Shown here piece by piece: positions 18,392 through 26,437 of a stretch of 55,000 nt of DNA. The stretch is from Rossellomorea aquimaris (lineage in GTDB: Bacteria > Bacillota > Bacilli > Bacillales > Fictibacillaceae): assembly GCA_020524245.1 (NCBI GenBank), contig JAIVLN010000011.1, positions 1 to 55,000 of the forward strand, in the 5' to 3' direction. The notes under the pieces were generated by a model. That model was not told the origin of the DNA. It saw only the letters and a list, made by a program, of their open reading frames with translations, and ran no database searches. Position 1 is the stretch's first letter. Every line of letters begins with the position of its first letter. The position numbers and the translations under genes were made by a program.

Positions 18392-18420
18392 AATAAAAAG
18401 CCATAGGAATTCTCCATGGC
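18392..18420 (-). terminator. terminator after the 54-residue gene
   Basis: On the minus strand GCCATGGA pairs with TCCTATGGC (one bulge), followed by a T-rich tail. Confidence 0.6.
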
Positions 18421-18450
18421 AGCGTTAAACATTATGTGAATGGATCAGGT

Positions 18451-18615
18451 TCAGTAATAGTTCCAGTAGGTCAATACAAACAATAATACACCTGTGATCA
18501 TGGAAATACCGAAAAGCATAAACAAGAAATCAAGAATCCCGTCGACAAATAGTTTCTTACGGCTTTGACGTTTGAAGTGTCTGACCTCTTTGCGATAATA
18601 AGCAGAACGACTCAT
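18451..18615 (-). CDS. 54-residue single-span membrane protein
   Basis: The ATG at 18615 is preceded by GGGAGG at ideal distance, and the frame runs 54 codons to a TGA. The N-terminal half is strongly basic (MSRSAYYRKEVRHFKRQSRK). The C-terminal half is one hydrophobic helix (LDFLFMLFGISMITGVLLF) ending in TYWNYY. A terminator follows. I do not recognise the family. The basic-in topology suggests an N-in membrane anchor or a small regulator of a membrane protein. Confidence 0.65.
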   Translation of the reverse strand: MSRSAYYRKEVRHFKRQSRKKLFVDGILDFLFMLFGISMITGVLLFVLTYWNYY

Positions 18616-18725
18616 TCTAAAACCTCCCATTAGATTCAGTTGAGATTTCCGTTATAAAGTTATTCTCGGGCAGAACAAGAAATCCCTTCCTGAAAGTGAA
18701 AAAAATGTCGGAATAGAAAGAGTAA

Positions 18726-18760
18726 AGGAGAAAGGGGCTGAATGTCAGCCCCTTTCTCCT
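18726..18760 (-). terminator. terminator after the CBS-domain gene
   Basis: A perfect 16-bp stem (AGGAGAAAGGGGCTGA with its complement) and a 3-nt loop are followed, on the minus strand, by TTTACTCTTT. Confidence 0.85.
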
Positions 18761-18770
18761 CTGCATAGCG

Positions 18771-19184
18771 TTATCGCAAATGGTTTTCTGAAATCTGACT
18801 CAGTGCGCCTCCTGCACTTTGATCAGCTTTCTGTTGTACTGCTAAATCCCCGAGTGCCAGCATTCCGACAAGATTACCGTTTTCGACGACCGGGAGCCTG
18901 CGGATTTGATGCTGTGACATTAATGCAGCAGCTTCTTCAGCTGATGCGTCTGGTGAAATGGTCACAACGTTCTGTGACATAACGGAAGATACTTGATCTT
19001 GCGTACCATTCGTCAATCCACGGGTAGCGATGTCGCGGTCGGTAATCATACCGACAACCTGTCCGTTCTCCACTACTGGAACAGAACCGACATTCCTTGA
19101 TTGCATCTTGGAAGCTACATTTTGTAGAGAGTCCTGGTTGGAAGCTGCTTCTACATTCGTGGACATAATATCGCGTACGTTCAT
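18771..19184 (-). CDS. paired CBS-domain protein (YhcV-like)
   Basis: The 137-residue protein consists almost only of two CBS motifs (about residues 7-58 and 72-125). Each ends in the typical GxVPVVENGxxVGMITDRDIA or RRLPVVENGNLVGMLALGDLA pattern. CBS pairs bind adenine nucleotides and sense energy state. The start MNVRDIMS has GAGGGGGAATTGAA upstream; the open frame extends a further 11 codons without a better site. B. subtilis YhcV is a similar stand-alone pair of unknown function. Confidence 0.8.
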   Translation of the reverse strand: MNVRDIMSTNVEAASNQDSLQNVASKMQSRNVGSVPVVENGQVVGMITDRDIATRGLTNGTQDQVSSVMSQNVVTISPDASAEEAAALMSQHQIRRLPVVENGNLVGMLALGDLAVQQKADQSAGGALSQISENHLR

Positions 19185-19330
19185 TTCAATTCCCCCTCGG
19201 TTGTTATGGCAGTACAATCTTTAGTATGGGGAGAATCAATTTTGATATTCATTTTCCGGCAGGAAGTTACTTGTAAGGGAGGGATGTAACCGCTCATGGA
19301 TGCTCAGGGAGGGAAAAGGGACACGGCATA

Positions 19331-19358
19331 AAAAAATCCCCCGGAATCTGCCGGGGGA
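19331..19358 (-). terminator. terminator after the LysM-CAP gene
   Basis: On the minus strand TCCCCCGG/CCGGGGGA-type arms form a GC-rich 8-bp stem followed by a run of T residues. Confidence 0.85.
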
Positions 19359-19363
19359 CATTA

Positions 19364-19984
19364 TTATTTCGAAATGAACATCTGAGTCCAATAAGTACCG
19401 TACGAACCTCCTTTGGCATAACCGACTCCGATCCGGGTGTACGTGCCGTTAAGAATATTTTTGCGGTGTCCTGGGCTGTTCATCCATTCCCGCACCACTT
19501 GCTCCGGACTTGTTTGACCGACAGCGATGTTCTCACCCGCCGATGAGTATTGGATATTGAAGCTTTTCATCATGTCGAAAGGAGAACCATACTGAGGGCT
19601 CCTGTGAGCAAAGTATCCTGTATCCCTCATATCCCTGGATTTATATCGTGCAACCCTGGAAAGCTGCCAATCCAACTGAAGCGGGGAGAGTCCTGCTTTT
19701 TGCCTCTCCTGATTGGTCAGGTCGATCACTTGTCTCTCAACCGATTTTATGGATTGGATGGTTGGGATGTGGATGCTCTGACCTGGATAAATCAAGTCGG
19801 GATTCGGGATCTGTGGGTTCGCATCAATGATTTCAGACAAACCGACCCTGAATCTCTTTGATATTTTCCAAAGAGTATCTCCTTTCTTTACCATATAAGA
19901 TCGTTCAGCTTGTGCGTGAGCATTTCCTGTAAGGCCAAAGGCTAGGGACATAGTGACTAAGATAATCGCTAATAGTGTTTTCAT
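19364..19984 (-). CDS. secreted LysM + CAP (SCP/PR1-like) protein, YkwD-related
   Basis: This 206-residue protein has a signal peptide (cleavage near AHA-QA, residue 24). One LysM domain follows (YMVKKGDTLWKISKRF to LIYPGQSIHIP, about 30-74), binding peptidoglycan or spore cortex glycan. The C-terminal CAP domain (about 85-206) has the conserved SRVARYKSRDM, GYFAHRSP, AGENIAVG and WMNSPGHRKNIL motifs. B. subtilis YkwD has the CAP domain; the LysM fusion is common in Bacillaceae and is sometimes a spore-coat protein. The enzymatic role of bacterial CAP domains is unknown. Confidence 0.85.
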   Translation of the reverse strand: MKTLLAIILVTMSLAFGLTGNAHAQAERSYMVKKGDTLWKISKRFRVGLSEIIDANPQIPNPDLIYPGQSIHIPTIQSIKSVERQVIDLTNQERQKAGLSPLQLDWQLSRVARYKSRDMRDTGYFAHRSPQYGSPFDMMKSFNIQYSSAGENIAVGQTSPEQVVREWMNSPGHRKNILNGTYTRIGVGYAKGGSYGTYWTQMFISK

Positions 19985-20149
19985 ACCTTTAAATTGTGTA
20001 GTTCAGTCGGAAATATTCTAATAAAAAATCAAAAAATAGGATTAATGTTTCATTTATCGGGAATAGGTAAACCAACTAGAATAAAGTGAAACCTTTTTTT
20101 ATTCCATACGTACAAATAGGTGTAGAAATAATTTGAAGAGGTGACGAAC

Positions 20150-20299
20150 GTGGTAAAGGAGAACGATCGCTTTAAAAGAGTGATAACCAAATTATCGAAA
20201 GTCGGCGTCAATGTCTCTAAAACGAAATCAAGACGGGAGATCCTCCATTCCCTGCGGCAGTATCAACCATTGCCAAAGACGTTAACACAGGATTCATAA
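20150..20299 (+). CDS. 49-residue basic orphan protein
   Basis: A GTG start with GAGAGGTGA-like spacing (GAAGAGGTGACGAAC) opens a 49-codon frame ending in TAA. The product is strongly basic (FKRVITKLSKVGVNVSKTK, SRREILHSLRQYQPLPK) and predicted helical, with no membrane segment. I do not recognise it. It sits 67 bp before another small gene in the same direction, suggesting a shared transcript. Confidence 0.5.
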   Translation: MVKENDRFKRVITKLSKVGVNVSKTKSRREILHSLRQYQPLPKTLTQDS

Positions 20300-20366
20300 A
20301 AGGCTGGACAGACATAATCCCCTATATTTCACGATATACTACTAGTAATGAAAAGGAGGGGATGGT

Positions 20367-20645
20367 ATGGAAAGAGTGATGTTTGATGTCCAGACCTTAA
20401 TGGAAATAAGAAAGTGGGCCAATGATATTTCATACCGCTGTATGAGCGGGAACCAGCCTCCTGACCCGCGTAGCGTCAATATGGCGCTGGACCAGGTTTC
20501 AAGGGCATTGGCCATGTTTGCGGAAATGGAGATACATCGGATGCAGAATACGCATATCGCTTGTGACGGCCAAAGCTATATCAAAGGGCGATTGAAGATT
20601 GCCCATCGATCGACACTGCCTCAAGAAGACTCCAATACAGCATAA
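20367..20645 (+). CDS. 92-residue conserved-looking small protein, function unknown
   Basis: AAGGAGGG precedes the ATG by six bases, an excellent site. The product is amphipathic and helical: MFDVQTLMEIRKWANDIS, then VNMALDQVSRALAMFAEMEI, then HRMQNTHIACDG. It lacks a signal peptide or any motif I can name. The previous 49-residue gene may be co-transcribed. A long-range hairpin ending in a T run follows and probably terminates the unit. Confidence 0.6.
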   Translation: MERVMFDVQTLMEIRKWANDISYRCMSGNQPPDPRSVNMALDQVSRALAMFAEMEIHRMQNTHIACDGQSYIKGRLKIAHRSTLPQEDSNTA

Positions 20646-20646
20646 T

Positions 20647-20763
20647 AAAGAGGTTGACCCAAGAATGCGAAAGTCTGTACTCATGTAATCGAATGCAGTG
20701 GCTCATAAAGGACTGATCCTTTAAGGGTGATCATTTCATCTTTTTGGGTCAGCCTCTTTTTTT
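20647..20763 (+). terminator. long-range hairpin with T-run; terminator or structured RNA
   Basis: AAAGAGGTTGACCCAA just after the stop can pair with TTGGGTCAGCCTCTTT about 80 nt later, immediately followed by T residues. The enclosed 80 nt contain a further short hairpin (AAAGGA CTGA TCCTTT, 20707-20722). An ordinary terminator would have a much shorter loop, so a folded RNA element or small RNA is possible. Confidence 0.55.
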
Positions 20764-20846
20764 TGAAAGAATGCGATCGGGAAGAAAGCCGTTTTACTGG
20801 CGGAAATGGTGTGGATTAGCACCTATTATTAATAAGAGTTGGTGAC

Positions 20847-21752
20847 GTGATGACGATGCTTTATTCAAGGATCTTGTTGGTTTGCAATGGGAAAGCAGGT
20901 AAAGGGGAGCTTGAAGTCCAGTTGAAGGACGTCATCCCTCCTCTATTGGACAAGTGTGACACCATGACCGTGCACAAAACAAAGGACAAAGGAGATGCGG
21001 AAAGGATCTGCCGGGATACGGGCCATGAATATGACCTCGTCATCATCATGGGAGGGGACGGAACGGTCCATGAAGCAGTGAATGGACTAGCCTCCCTGAA
21101 CTCCAGACCTAAAGTCGCAATCCTCCCAGGGGGGACCTGCAATGATTTTGCGCGCTCGTTGAATGTCCCGATGAATATGAGACAGGCAGTCGAAATCATC
21201 ACTTCATCCGAACGGGAGAAGGACATTGATATCGTCAAGGCAGGGGACCGCTATTTCAGCAATTTCTGGGGAGCGGGCCTCGTATCCAAGACAAGTGACA
21301 ACATCGATGTGGGATCAAAGAGTGTGCTTGGGAAATTAAGTTACTATATCAGTGCGTTTCAATCAATACAGGATCCCCAGCTCCTGAACGTGACGGTCAC
21401 TGCAAATGGGGACACCATTCACGAAGAAGTCGTGATGGTACTTGCGGCGAACGGCCGTTCAATCGGTGCAAATCCGCTTCCTGTAGATATTGACCTTGAG
21501 GACGGACTACTTGATGTGTATCTCGTGAAGAAGACGGGATTTCCTCTCATGAAGGAATTCATCATGCTTAGGAGTACGGGCGAAGTCAGTGATCCCACCA
21601 ATGATATCATTCACATCAAGGCACCGGAAGTCAGTATCCGATTCGAAGATAATGAGCGGGTCGATATGGACGGGGAGCTATATGATCAAGGAGATCAAAC
21701 GTTAGTGGTATTGAAGCATCACATGCGCTTGATTGTCGGGGAAAAGAAATAA
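20847..21752 (+). CDS. diacylglycerol-kinase-family lipid kinase (YtlR/BmrU-like)
   Basis: The 301-residue soluble kinase belongs to the DAGK/YegS family. It carries the nucleotide-binding GGDGTVHEAVNG at 69-80, PGGTCNDFARSLN, and the C-terminal DGLLDVYLV and VDMDGE motifs. Such enzymes phosphorylate diacylglycerol or related lipids at the membrane face; closest recalled relatives are B. subtilis YtlR and BmrU rather than the essential DgkB. The start is uncertain: GTG 20847, ATG 20850 and ATG 20856 are all in frame behind a weak GGTG ribosome site. It is monocistronic. Confidence 0.75.
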   Translation: MMTMLYSRILLVCNGKAGKGELEVQLKDVIPPLLDKCDTMTVHKTKDKGDAERICRDTGHEYDLVIIMGGDGTVHEAVNGLASLNSRPKVAILPGGTCNDFARSLNVPMNMRQAVEIITSSEREKDIDIVKAGDRYFSNFWGAGLVSKTSDNIDVGSKSVLGKLSYYISAFQSIQDPQLLNVTVTANGDTIHEEVVMVLAANGRSIGANPLPVDIDLEDGLLDVYLVKKTGFPLMKEFIMLRSTGEVSDPTNDIIHIKAPEVSIRFEDNERVDMDGELYDQGDQTLVVLKHHMRLIVGEKK

Positions 21753-21785
21753 AGGAGTATCGGACACTGTCCGATACTCCTTTAT
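21751..21785. terminator. bidirectional terminator between lipid kinase and DedA genes
   Basis: AAAGGAGTATCGGACA pairs perfectly with its complement around a one- to three-base loop, with A and T tails on the two sides, between convergent genes. Confidence 0.9.
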
Positions 21786-21805
21786 TGTGCAAATGGGCGA
21801 AACCC

Positions 21806-22387
21806 TTATGCAGGTTGCTTTTTCTTTTTGATGACCAGATAAATGATGTAGGCAAGTATCAATACCCCGCCGGCAGCAAGTGTCAACAAGGTGAAGTTTT
21901 CTTCGATGAAAGGTTTGGCCTTTGCACCGAGGGTCAGGATGATGATTCCTTCAAGGAAGAATCGGATACCCCGCCCGATGATGGACCAAATGACAAGGAC
22001 TCTTATTCTGACTCCTGAAACCCCGGCAAAGATCGTAAAGATTTTATAAGGAACGGGTGTCAGACCCGCAATGAGCAGAGCCATAGGACCGTATTTCTTG
22101 AAGTACCCCTCTACCTTCTGAATCCTTTCTTCAGAGAAAAGGTAAACCAATATCGGCCGACCCAGTTTTTTTCCGATCCACCAGCCGAATAAAGCACCGA
22201 CCACGGAAGCGGCTGTCGTGTAAAAGGCATAAAGCAGGGCGCTTTCCGGTTTGGCGATAGCCAAGGGAATCAGCAAGACGTCCGGCGGGATTGGGAAGAA
22301 GGATGAATCGGCGAACGATACGAGGATCAGTCCCCACACCCCATAGTCCATCAGCCAAGCTTCAAACGTGTGAAGAAGTTCAGACAT
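21806..22387 (-). CDS. DedA/VTT-family membrane protein (YqaA-like)
   Basis: The 193-residue membrane protein has the VTT domain pattern FADSSFFPIPPDVLLIPLA, a re-entrant GALFGWWIGKKLGR segment, and GLTPVPYKIFTIFAGVSG. DedA-family proteins move undecaprenyl phosphate or phospholipids across the membrane, or support proton-motive-force balance. Which of these applies here is not known. AAAGGAGATATCTT precedes the ATG. A lysine-rich C-terminus (IKKKKQPA) faces the cytoplasm. Confidence 0.8.
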   Translation of the reverse strand: MSELLHTFEAWLMDYGVWGLILVSFADSSFFPIPPDVLLIPLAIAKPESALLYAFYTTAASVVGALFGWWIGKKLGRPILVYLFSEERIQKVEGYFKKYGPMALLIAGLTPVPYKIFTIFAGVSGVRIRVLVIWSIIGRGIRFFLEGIIILTLGAKAKPFIEENFTLLTLAAGGVLILAYIIYLVIKKKKQPA

Positions 22388-22636
22388 AAGATATCTCCTT
22401 TATGGTTGAAAAAATATAGTAAAACGTGCTTTCATTTTTGAATACTAAAAAAGTATATCATCTTTTGTCGAGAGCGTCATGACATATCCATTTCAGTAAG
22501 GAGTCTTCAAGTAGTACCTGTAGAGCAAATCAACCACTACTCGTTCCTTAAAAAACAACATAGCTCCTAACCACCCTTTTGTAAAGGCGCAGTGAAAGTC
22601 ATTTCTCGGGAAATAATGACAAGATACTCAAGGTTT

Positions 22637-24337
22637 CTACATTTCATCAGGTGATTCGATGCCAAGAATGGACAATCCCTTTGATAAAACCATTGCTACA
22701 GCGTATACAAGGGTCAAGCGGGTTTCCTGCTGCTGATCACCGTTGATGATTTTCGTGTTCCCGTAATAGCTATTGAATGACTTTGCGAGCTCCAAAAGGT
22801 ATTTAGCCACAATGGAGGGCGCATAGTTTTTCCACGCGCGTTCCACGGTTTCAGGAAATAATCTCAGCTTCTTGATCACTTCCCAGCTCGCCGGATCATC
22901 TAGTCCATCATAGTTGGAAAGGGAAGAGGAAAGCCCGGCTTTTCTCAGGATGGACCGTGCTCTCGCATGGGTATATTGCAGATACGGTCCTGTTTCGCCT
23001 TCAAAGGTGAGCATATGCTCCAAGGAGAATTCGATATCGTTCATGCGGTCATTTTTAACATCGTGGAAAATGACTGCGCCAACCCCGACATCACGCGCAA
23101 CCTTTGCCCCATCTTTGAGATCCGGATTTTTTTGTTTGATATTCTTCTCGGCCATCGCGATGGCTTCCTGAAGCACCTCTTCTAGCAGGATGACGCGGCC
23201 CTTACGCGTCGACATTTTCTTCCCGTCCTTCAGATAGAGGCCGAATGGGATATGCTTCATGTTATGGGCCCATTCATATCCGAGTTGCTCAAGCACTTCT
23301 TTTACTTGTTTGAAGTGGACCGTTTGCTCCTGTCCTACAACATATAATGCTTCATCAAAAGAATATTCTCGCTGACGATAAAGGGCCGCTGCCAAGTCCC
23401 TTGTGGCATATAGGGTCGCACCGTCCGTTTTCTTGATCAAACAAGGAGGGAGTGTTTCATCCTTCAGGCGAACCACTTTTGCGCCCTGTGAAATTTCAAG
23501 AAGCTTATGCTCTTCCAAGAGGTCCACTACTGCTTCCATTTTGTCGTTAAAGAAGGCTTCCCCGTTATACGAATCAAACTCCACTCCCAGTAGGGAATAG
23601 ATCGTCTTGAATGCTTCGAGGGATTCGCTTTTGAACCATTTCCACAGTGTGGTGATTTCTTCATCACCTTCTTCGAGAAGCTTGAACGCTTTCCGTCCTT
23701 CATCTTCCAAGGAAGGATCGGTCGCTGCTTCCTCATGGAACTTCTTGTATAAGGTGAAGAGTTCGGCGATCGGATTCTCTCTTACTTTTTCTTCGTCTCC
23801 CCACTTCTTGAAGGCAACGATCAACTTCCCGAACTGTGTTCCCCAGTCCCCGATATAATTGATCTTAACCGTCTCATAGCCACAGTTCCCTGCAAGATTG
23901 GCAATGGCGTTCCCGATGACGGTTGAACGGAGGTGACCCATTGAGAAGGGCTTTGCGATATTGGGAGAAGACATATCCAGTACAATGGTCTTTCCTTCAC
24001 CGAAGGTATGATCGCCGTAACGGGAACCCTCTGTAATGATATTTTTAATGATTTCTCTTCCAGCGACGACGGGATTGAACCGTACATTCACATAGGGACC
24101 GGCAGCTTCTACATGGGTCAATAATGACGAATGGAGAGATTCCGCTATTTCTTCGGCAATCGCGGCGGGTGCCTTTCTCCATTCCTTGGCTAATCGAAAG
24201 CATGGAAACGCGAGGTCCCCCATATGGGTATGTTTCGGTGTTTCAATCAACATGCTTACTTCCTCTTCCGTCCAGGATGTAAGGACCTGAGACTTCAATT
24301 CCTTGGCTAAAGCTGATACTAAATCCATCCAATCCAC
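22637..24337 (-). CDS. argS: arginyl-tRNA synthetase, T-box regulated, NIAKPF type
   Basis: This 566-residue class I aminoacyl-tRNA synthetase has the ArgS N-terminal additional domain (about 1-115). The HIGH-motif region reads NIAKPFSMGHLRST (residues 126-139), so the first His of HxGH is Ser here. Next come NYIGDWGTQFGKL, VGQEQTVHFKQV, the KMSKS equivalent KKMSTRKG and the all-alpha anticodon-binding domain. This subtype differs from B. subtilis ArgS (LHLGHARGA) and resembles the second ArgS found in some Bacilli and in Lactobacillales. GGAGGTGGATTGG precedes the ATG. A T-box leader with an Arg specifier controls it, so it may be an inducible extra copy. Confidence 0.9.
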   Translation of the reverse strand: MDWMDLVSALAKELKSQVLTSWTEEEVSMLIETPKHTHMGDLAFPCFRLAKEWRKAPAAIAEEIAESLHSSLLTHVEAAGPYVNVRFNPVVAGREIIKNIITEGSRYGDHTFGEGKTIVLDMSSPNIAKPFSMGHLRSTVIGNAIANLAGNCGYETVKINYIGDWGTQFGKLIVAFKKWGDEEKVRENPIAELFTLYKKFHEEAATDPSLEDEGRKAFKLLEEGDEEITTLWKWFKSESLEAFKTIYSLLGVEFDSYNGEAFFNDKMEAVVDLLEEHKLLEISQGAKVVRLKDETLPPCLIKKTDGATLYATRDLAAALYRQREYSFDEALYVVGQEQTVHFKQVKEVLEQLGYEWAHNMKHIPFGLYLKDGKKMSTRKGRVILLEEVLQEAIAMAEKNIKQKNPDLKDGAKVARDVGVGAVIFHDVKNDRMNDIEFSLEHMLTFEGETGPYLQYTHARARSILRKAGLSSSLSNYDGLDDPASWEVIKKLRLFPETVERAWKNYAPSIVAKYLLELAKSFNSYYGNTKIINGDQQQETRLTLVYAVAMVLSKGLSILGIESPDEM

Positions 24338-24474
24338 CTCCGATTGATATAAAAAGCTGTTTCTTGCTCATCGAATGAAACCGTGAGTGACGCTGCAGTG
24401 AGAAAGGGGAGTCAAACCGGGAAGGTATGGCCCATTTCTCACGTTCTCCCTGTTATAAAGAGAACCCGACCAAT

Positions 24475-24722
24475 AAAAAAACTCGCCTCTATATTTATAT
24501 AGAGACGAGTCATTGCTCGCGGTACCACTCTTTTTCCCGAAGGGCGCTCAACTTGTTAACGGTTTGATCCGGTCTTTCCCTACTATATTTCGGGTAAGAC
24601 TTCTCAGAAGTGCGTTTCACCCCGGGCTTCACACCAGGCTTGCACCGTCCCTGGCTCGCTTCATAAGATCCACATCGGAATTACTCTCTTCATCAAAGAA
24701 TATCCTATATTTGGTTAGTTCT
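24475..24722 (-). promoter_or_regulatory. T-box riboswitch of argS, CGC (Arg) specifier
   Basis: On the minus strand the leader contains the T-box sequence GTGGTACCGCGAGCAA (24513-24530). It lies just before an intrinsic terminator (24475-24510) whose arms ACTCGtCTCTATAT/ATATAGAGGCGAGT end in a T run. Upstream, the stem I region includes GTGAAACGCACTTCTGAGAA, the usual specifier-loop context. The specifier is CGC at 24612-24614, an Arg codon matching the downstream synthetase. Uncharged tRNA-Arg would pair with GGTACC-adjacent bases and prevent termination. Confidence 0.9.
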
Positions 24723-24753
24723 TATTTTACACATTTTGGAGATGAATGCAACG

Positions 24754-25929
24754 TTAAGATTCTTCGGACGAGAACATATACGTTTTATGATGATACCTCA
24801 TGCTGAATACGATCCCAAGCGCCAGCATATTCCCCATCAGTGAGCTTCCTCCATAACTGATGAAAGGAAGCGGTATCCCTGTGATTGGCAATAATTGAAT
24901 CGTCATGCCAATGTTCTGGAAGACGTGGAAGGTAATCATCGAGATGATCCCTGCGCACACATAGGCATTGAATGGTTCTTTCGTATCCAGGGCCGTCTTG
25001 GTCAAGTGGTAGATCAATAGGAAGTACAGACTGATCACGACGCTTGCGCCGATGAATCCGTATTCCTCACCGATGACACTGAAGATGAAATCGGTATGGT
25101 TTTCGGGGATATATACTTCACCATCGCTATAGCCTTTTCCGAATATCTGTCCGGATCCGATGGCGTTCAAGGAGTTGATCAAGTGAAACCCTTCCAGTTT
25201 GGCATAGTTATAAGGATCGAGCCATGCGTAGATCCGCCCGAATTGGTAAGGTTCGAACCCTGTGTATTTTTCCAAGAATTCCGGGGCCCAGATGACGAGT
25301 GATAACAAGGCGCCCCCGACAACACCAAGAAAGGCATAGATTGGAACAATCAGCTTCCACGTAATCCCTGACACGAGGATGATCCCCGTCATGATTGCGA
25401 GGATAACAAGGCTTGTCCCTAAATCTGGCTGTTTCATAATGAAGGCCAATGGAAGCAGGGTGGTCAGTCCGATTTTTACCAATAGTTTAAAGTCGGACTG
25501 CAGTGTCTTCCTGTGGGTGATTTCGTTATGATTCGTAATGACCCTGGCCAGTGCAAGAATCAGAAAGGTCTTCATGAACTCGGAAGGTTGGATCGACCCG
25601 AGTGGACCGAGCATGAACCAACTCTTTGCCCCATTTCGATAAGGGGCGATGCTTTCAGGGGATGCAAGCAGTATAAGAAGCAGGAAGATCCCTGCTCCAT
25701 ATATGTACCAGGCAAGCCGTTTATACTGTTCTGAATCAAAGAATAGGGCTCCCCCTATGATGATTCCCCCGACCACATACCAAAATGCCTGCCGGATCAC
25801 AAAGTTTGTCTCATATTGTCCTGACGTTTGGGCGCTGCTTATGCCAAGCGCACTGACGATGAAAAACATCATCAATAAAAACACAAGGCCCCAGTCAATT
25901 TTATCAGCAAAACGCTGGCGAGTTTCCAT
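24754..25929 (-). CDS. rodA: rod-shape SEDS glycosyltransferase RodA
   Basis: The 391-residue SEDS-family protein has about ten membrane helices and the family signatures KSWFMLGPLGSIQPSEFMK, KQPDLGTSLV, and the C-terminal GIPLPFISYGGSS. SEDS proteins polymerise lipid II into glycan strands with a class B PBP partner. The short termini and the YAWLDPYNY segment favour RodA (elongation) over FtsW or SpoVE. AGGTGA lies eight bases before the ATG. It has no visible terminator before the T-box leader of the next gene. Confidence 0.85.
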   Translation of the reverse strand: METRQRFADKIDWGLVFLLMMFFIVSALGISSAQTSGQYETNFVIRQAFWYVVGGIIIGGALFFDSEQYKRLAWYIYGAGIFLLLILLASPESIAPYRNGAKSWFMLGPLGSIQPSEFMKTFLILALARVITNHNEITHRKTLQSDFKLLVKIGLTTLLPLAFIMKQPDLGTSLVILAIMTGIILVSGITWKLIVPIYAFLGVVGGALLSLVIWAPEFLEKYTGFEPYQFGRIYAWLDPYNYAKLEGFHLINSLNAIGSGQIFGKGYSDGEVYIPENHTDFIFSVIGEEYGFIGASVVISLYFLLIYHLTKTALDTKEPFNAYVCAGIISMITFHVFQNIGMTIQLLPITGIPLPFISYGGSSLMGNMLALGIVFSMRYHHKTYMFSSEES

Positions 25930-26437
25930 AATTGATTCACCTGAATTTCGTAAGATTTCACATTCCTAGTCTAATAGAAACGAAGGAAAATTTCTACTGG
26001 CTGTCCTGCGGGAGACAGGCATTTTATCCACCATGTGGAGATGCCTTAAGGAAATAAGTCGTAAAAAGAGGCTTTATGAACGAGTGGTGTTTAAGCTTTT
26101 CCATATATTACATAACCTTCTTTGAAGAAAAAAATCAAATGTTACGTACCGCAATCAAATGTAACATTTCAAAAGCGAATAAGCCAGAACCACCATATTT
26201 ATGAAAAACAAGTCATTTGACACTTAAAAGATAAGCGTTGATTTCGAGCAGCCCTCCGTCCTAGGAGGTTTTGAGCGTTCCATCGGGTTCCTCTACCCGC
26301 TTTATGACTTTTTTCGACAATTACCTACGACTTTTGTCATCATTTTGAAATGAAATAGAAAAGAACGATTTCCACCTTTCTTTGCTAAAATAATAAGTAA
26401 TAGATATGCATCGTGTAAATCAGATGGAGGGAATGTT
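25930..26437. other. 508-bp intergenic region with several hairpins and an operator-like repeat
   Basis: No gene is visible. A bipartite hairpin (26017-26046; AGGCAT/ATGCCT enclosing CCAC/GTGG) lies in the leader side of rodA. Two similar small hairpins, CCTCC-6 nt-GGAGG (26253-26268) and CGGGT-6 nt-ACCCG (26284-26299), start 31 bp apart. AAATGTTAC at 26137 and GTAACATTT at 26161 form a 9-bp inverted repeat, with CAAAT direct repeats 20 bp apart. Confidence 0.5.
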
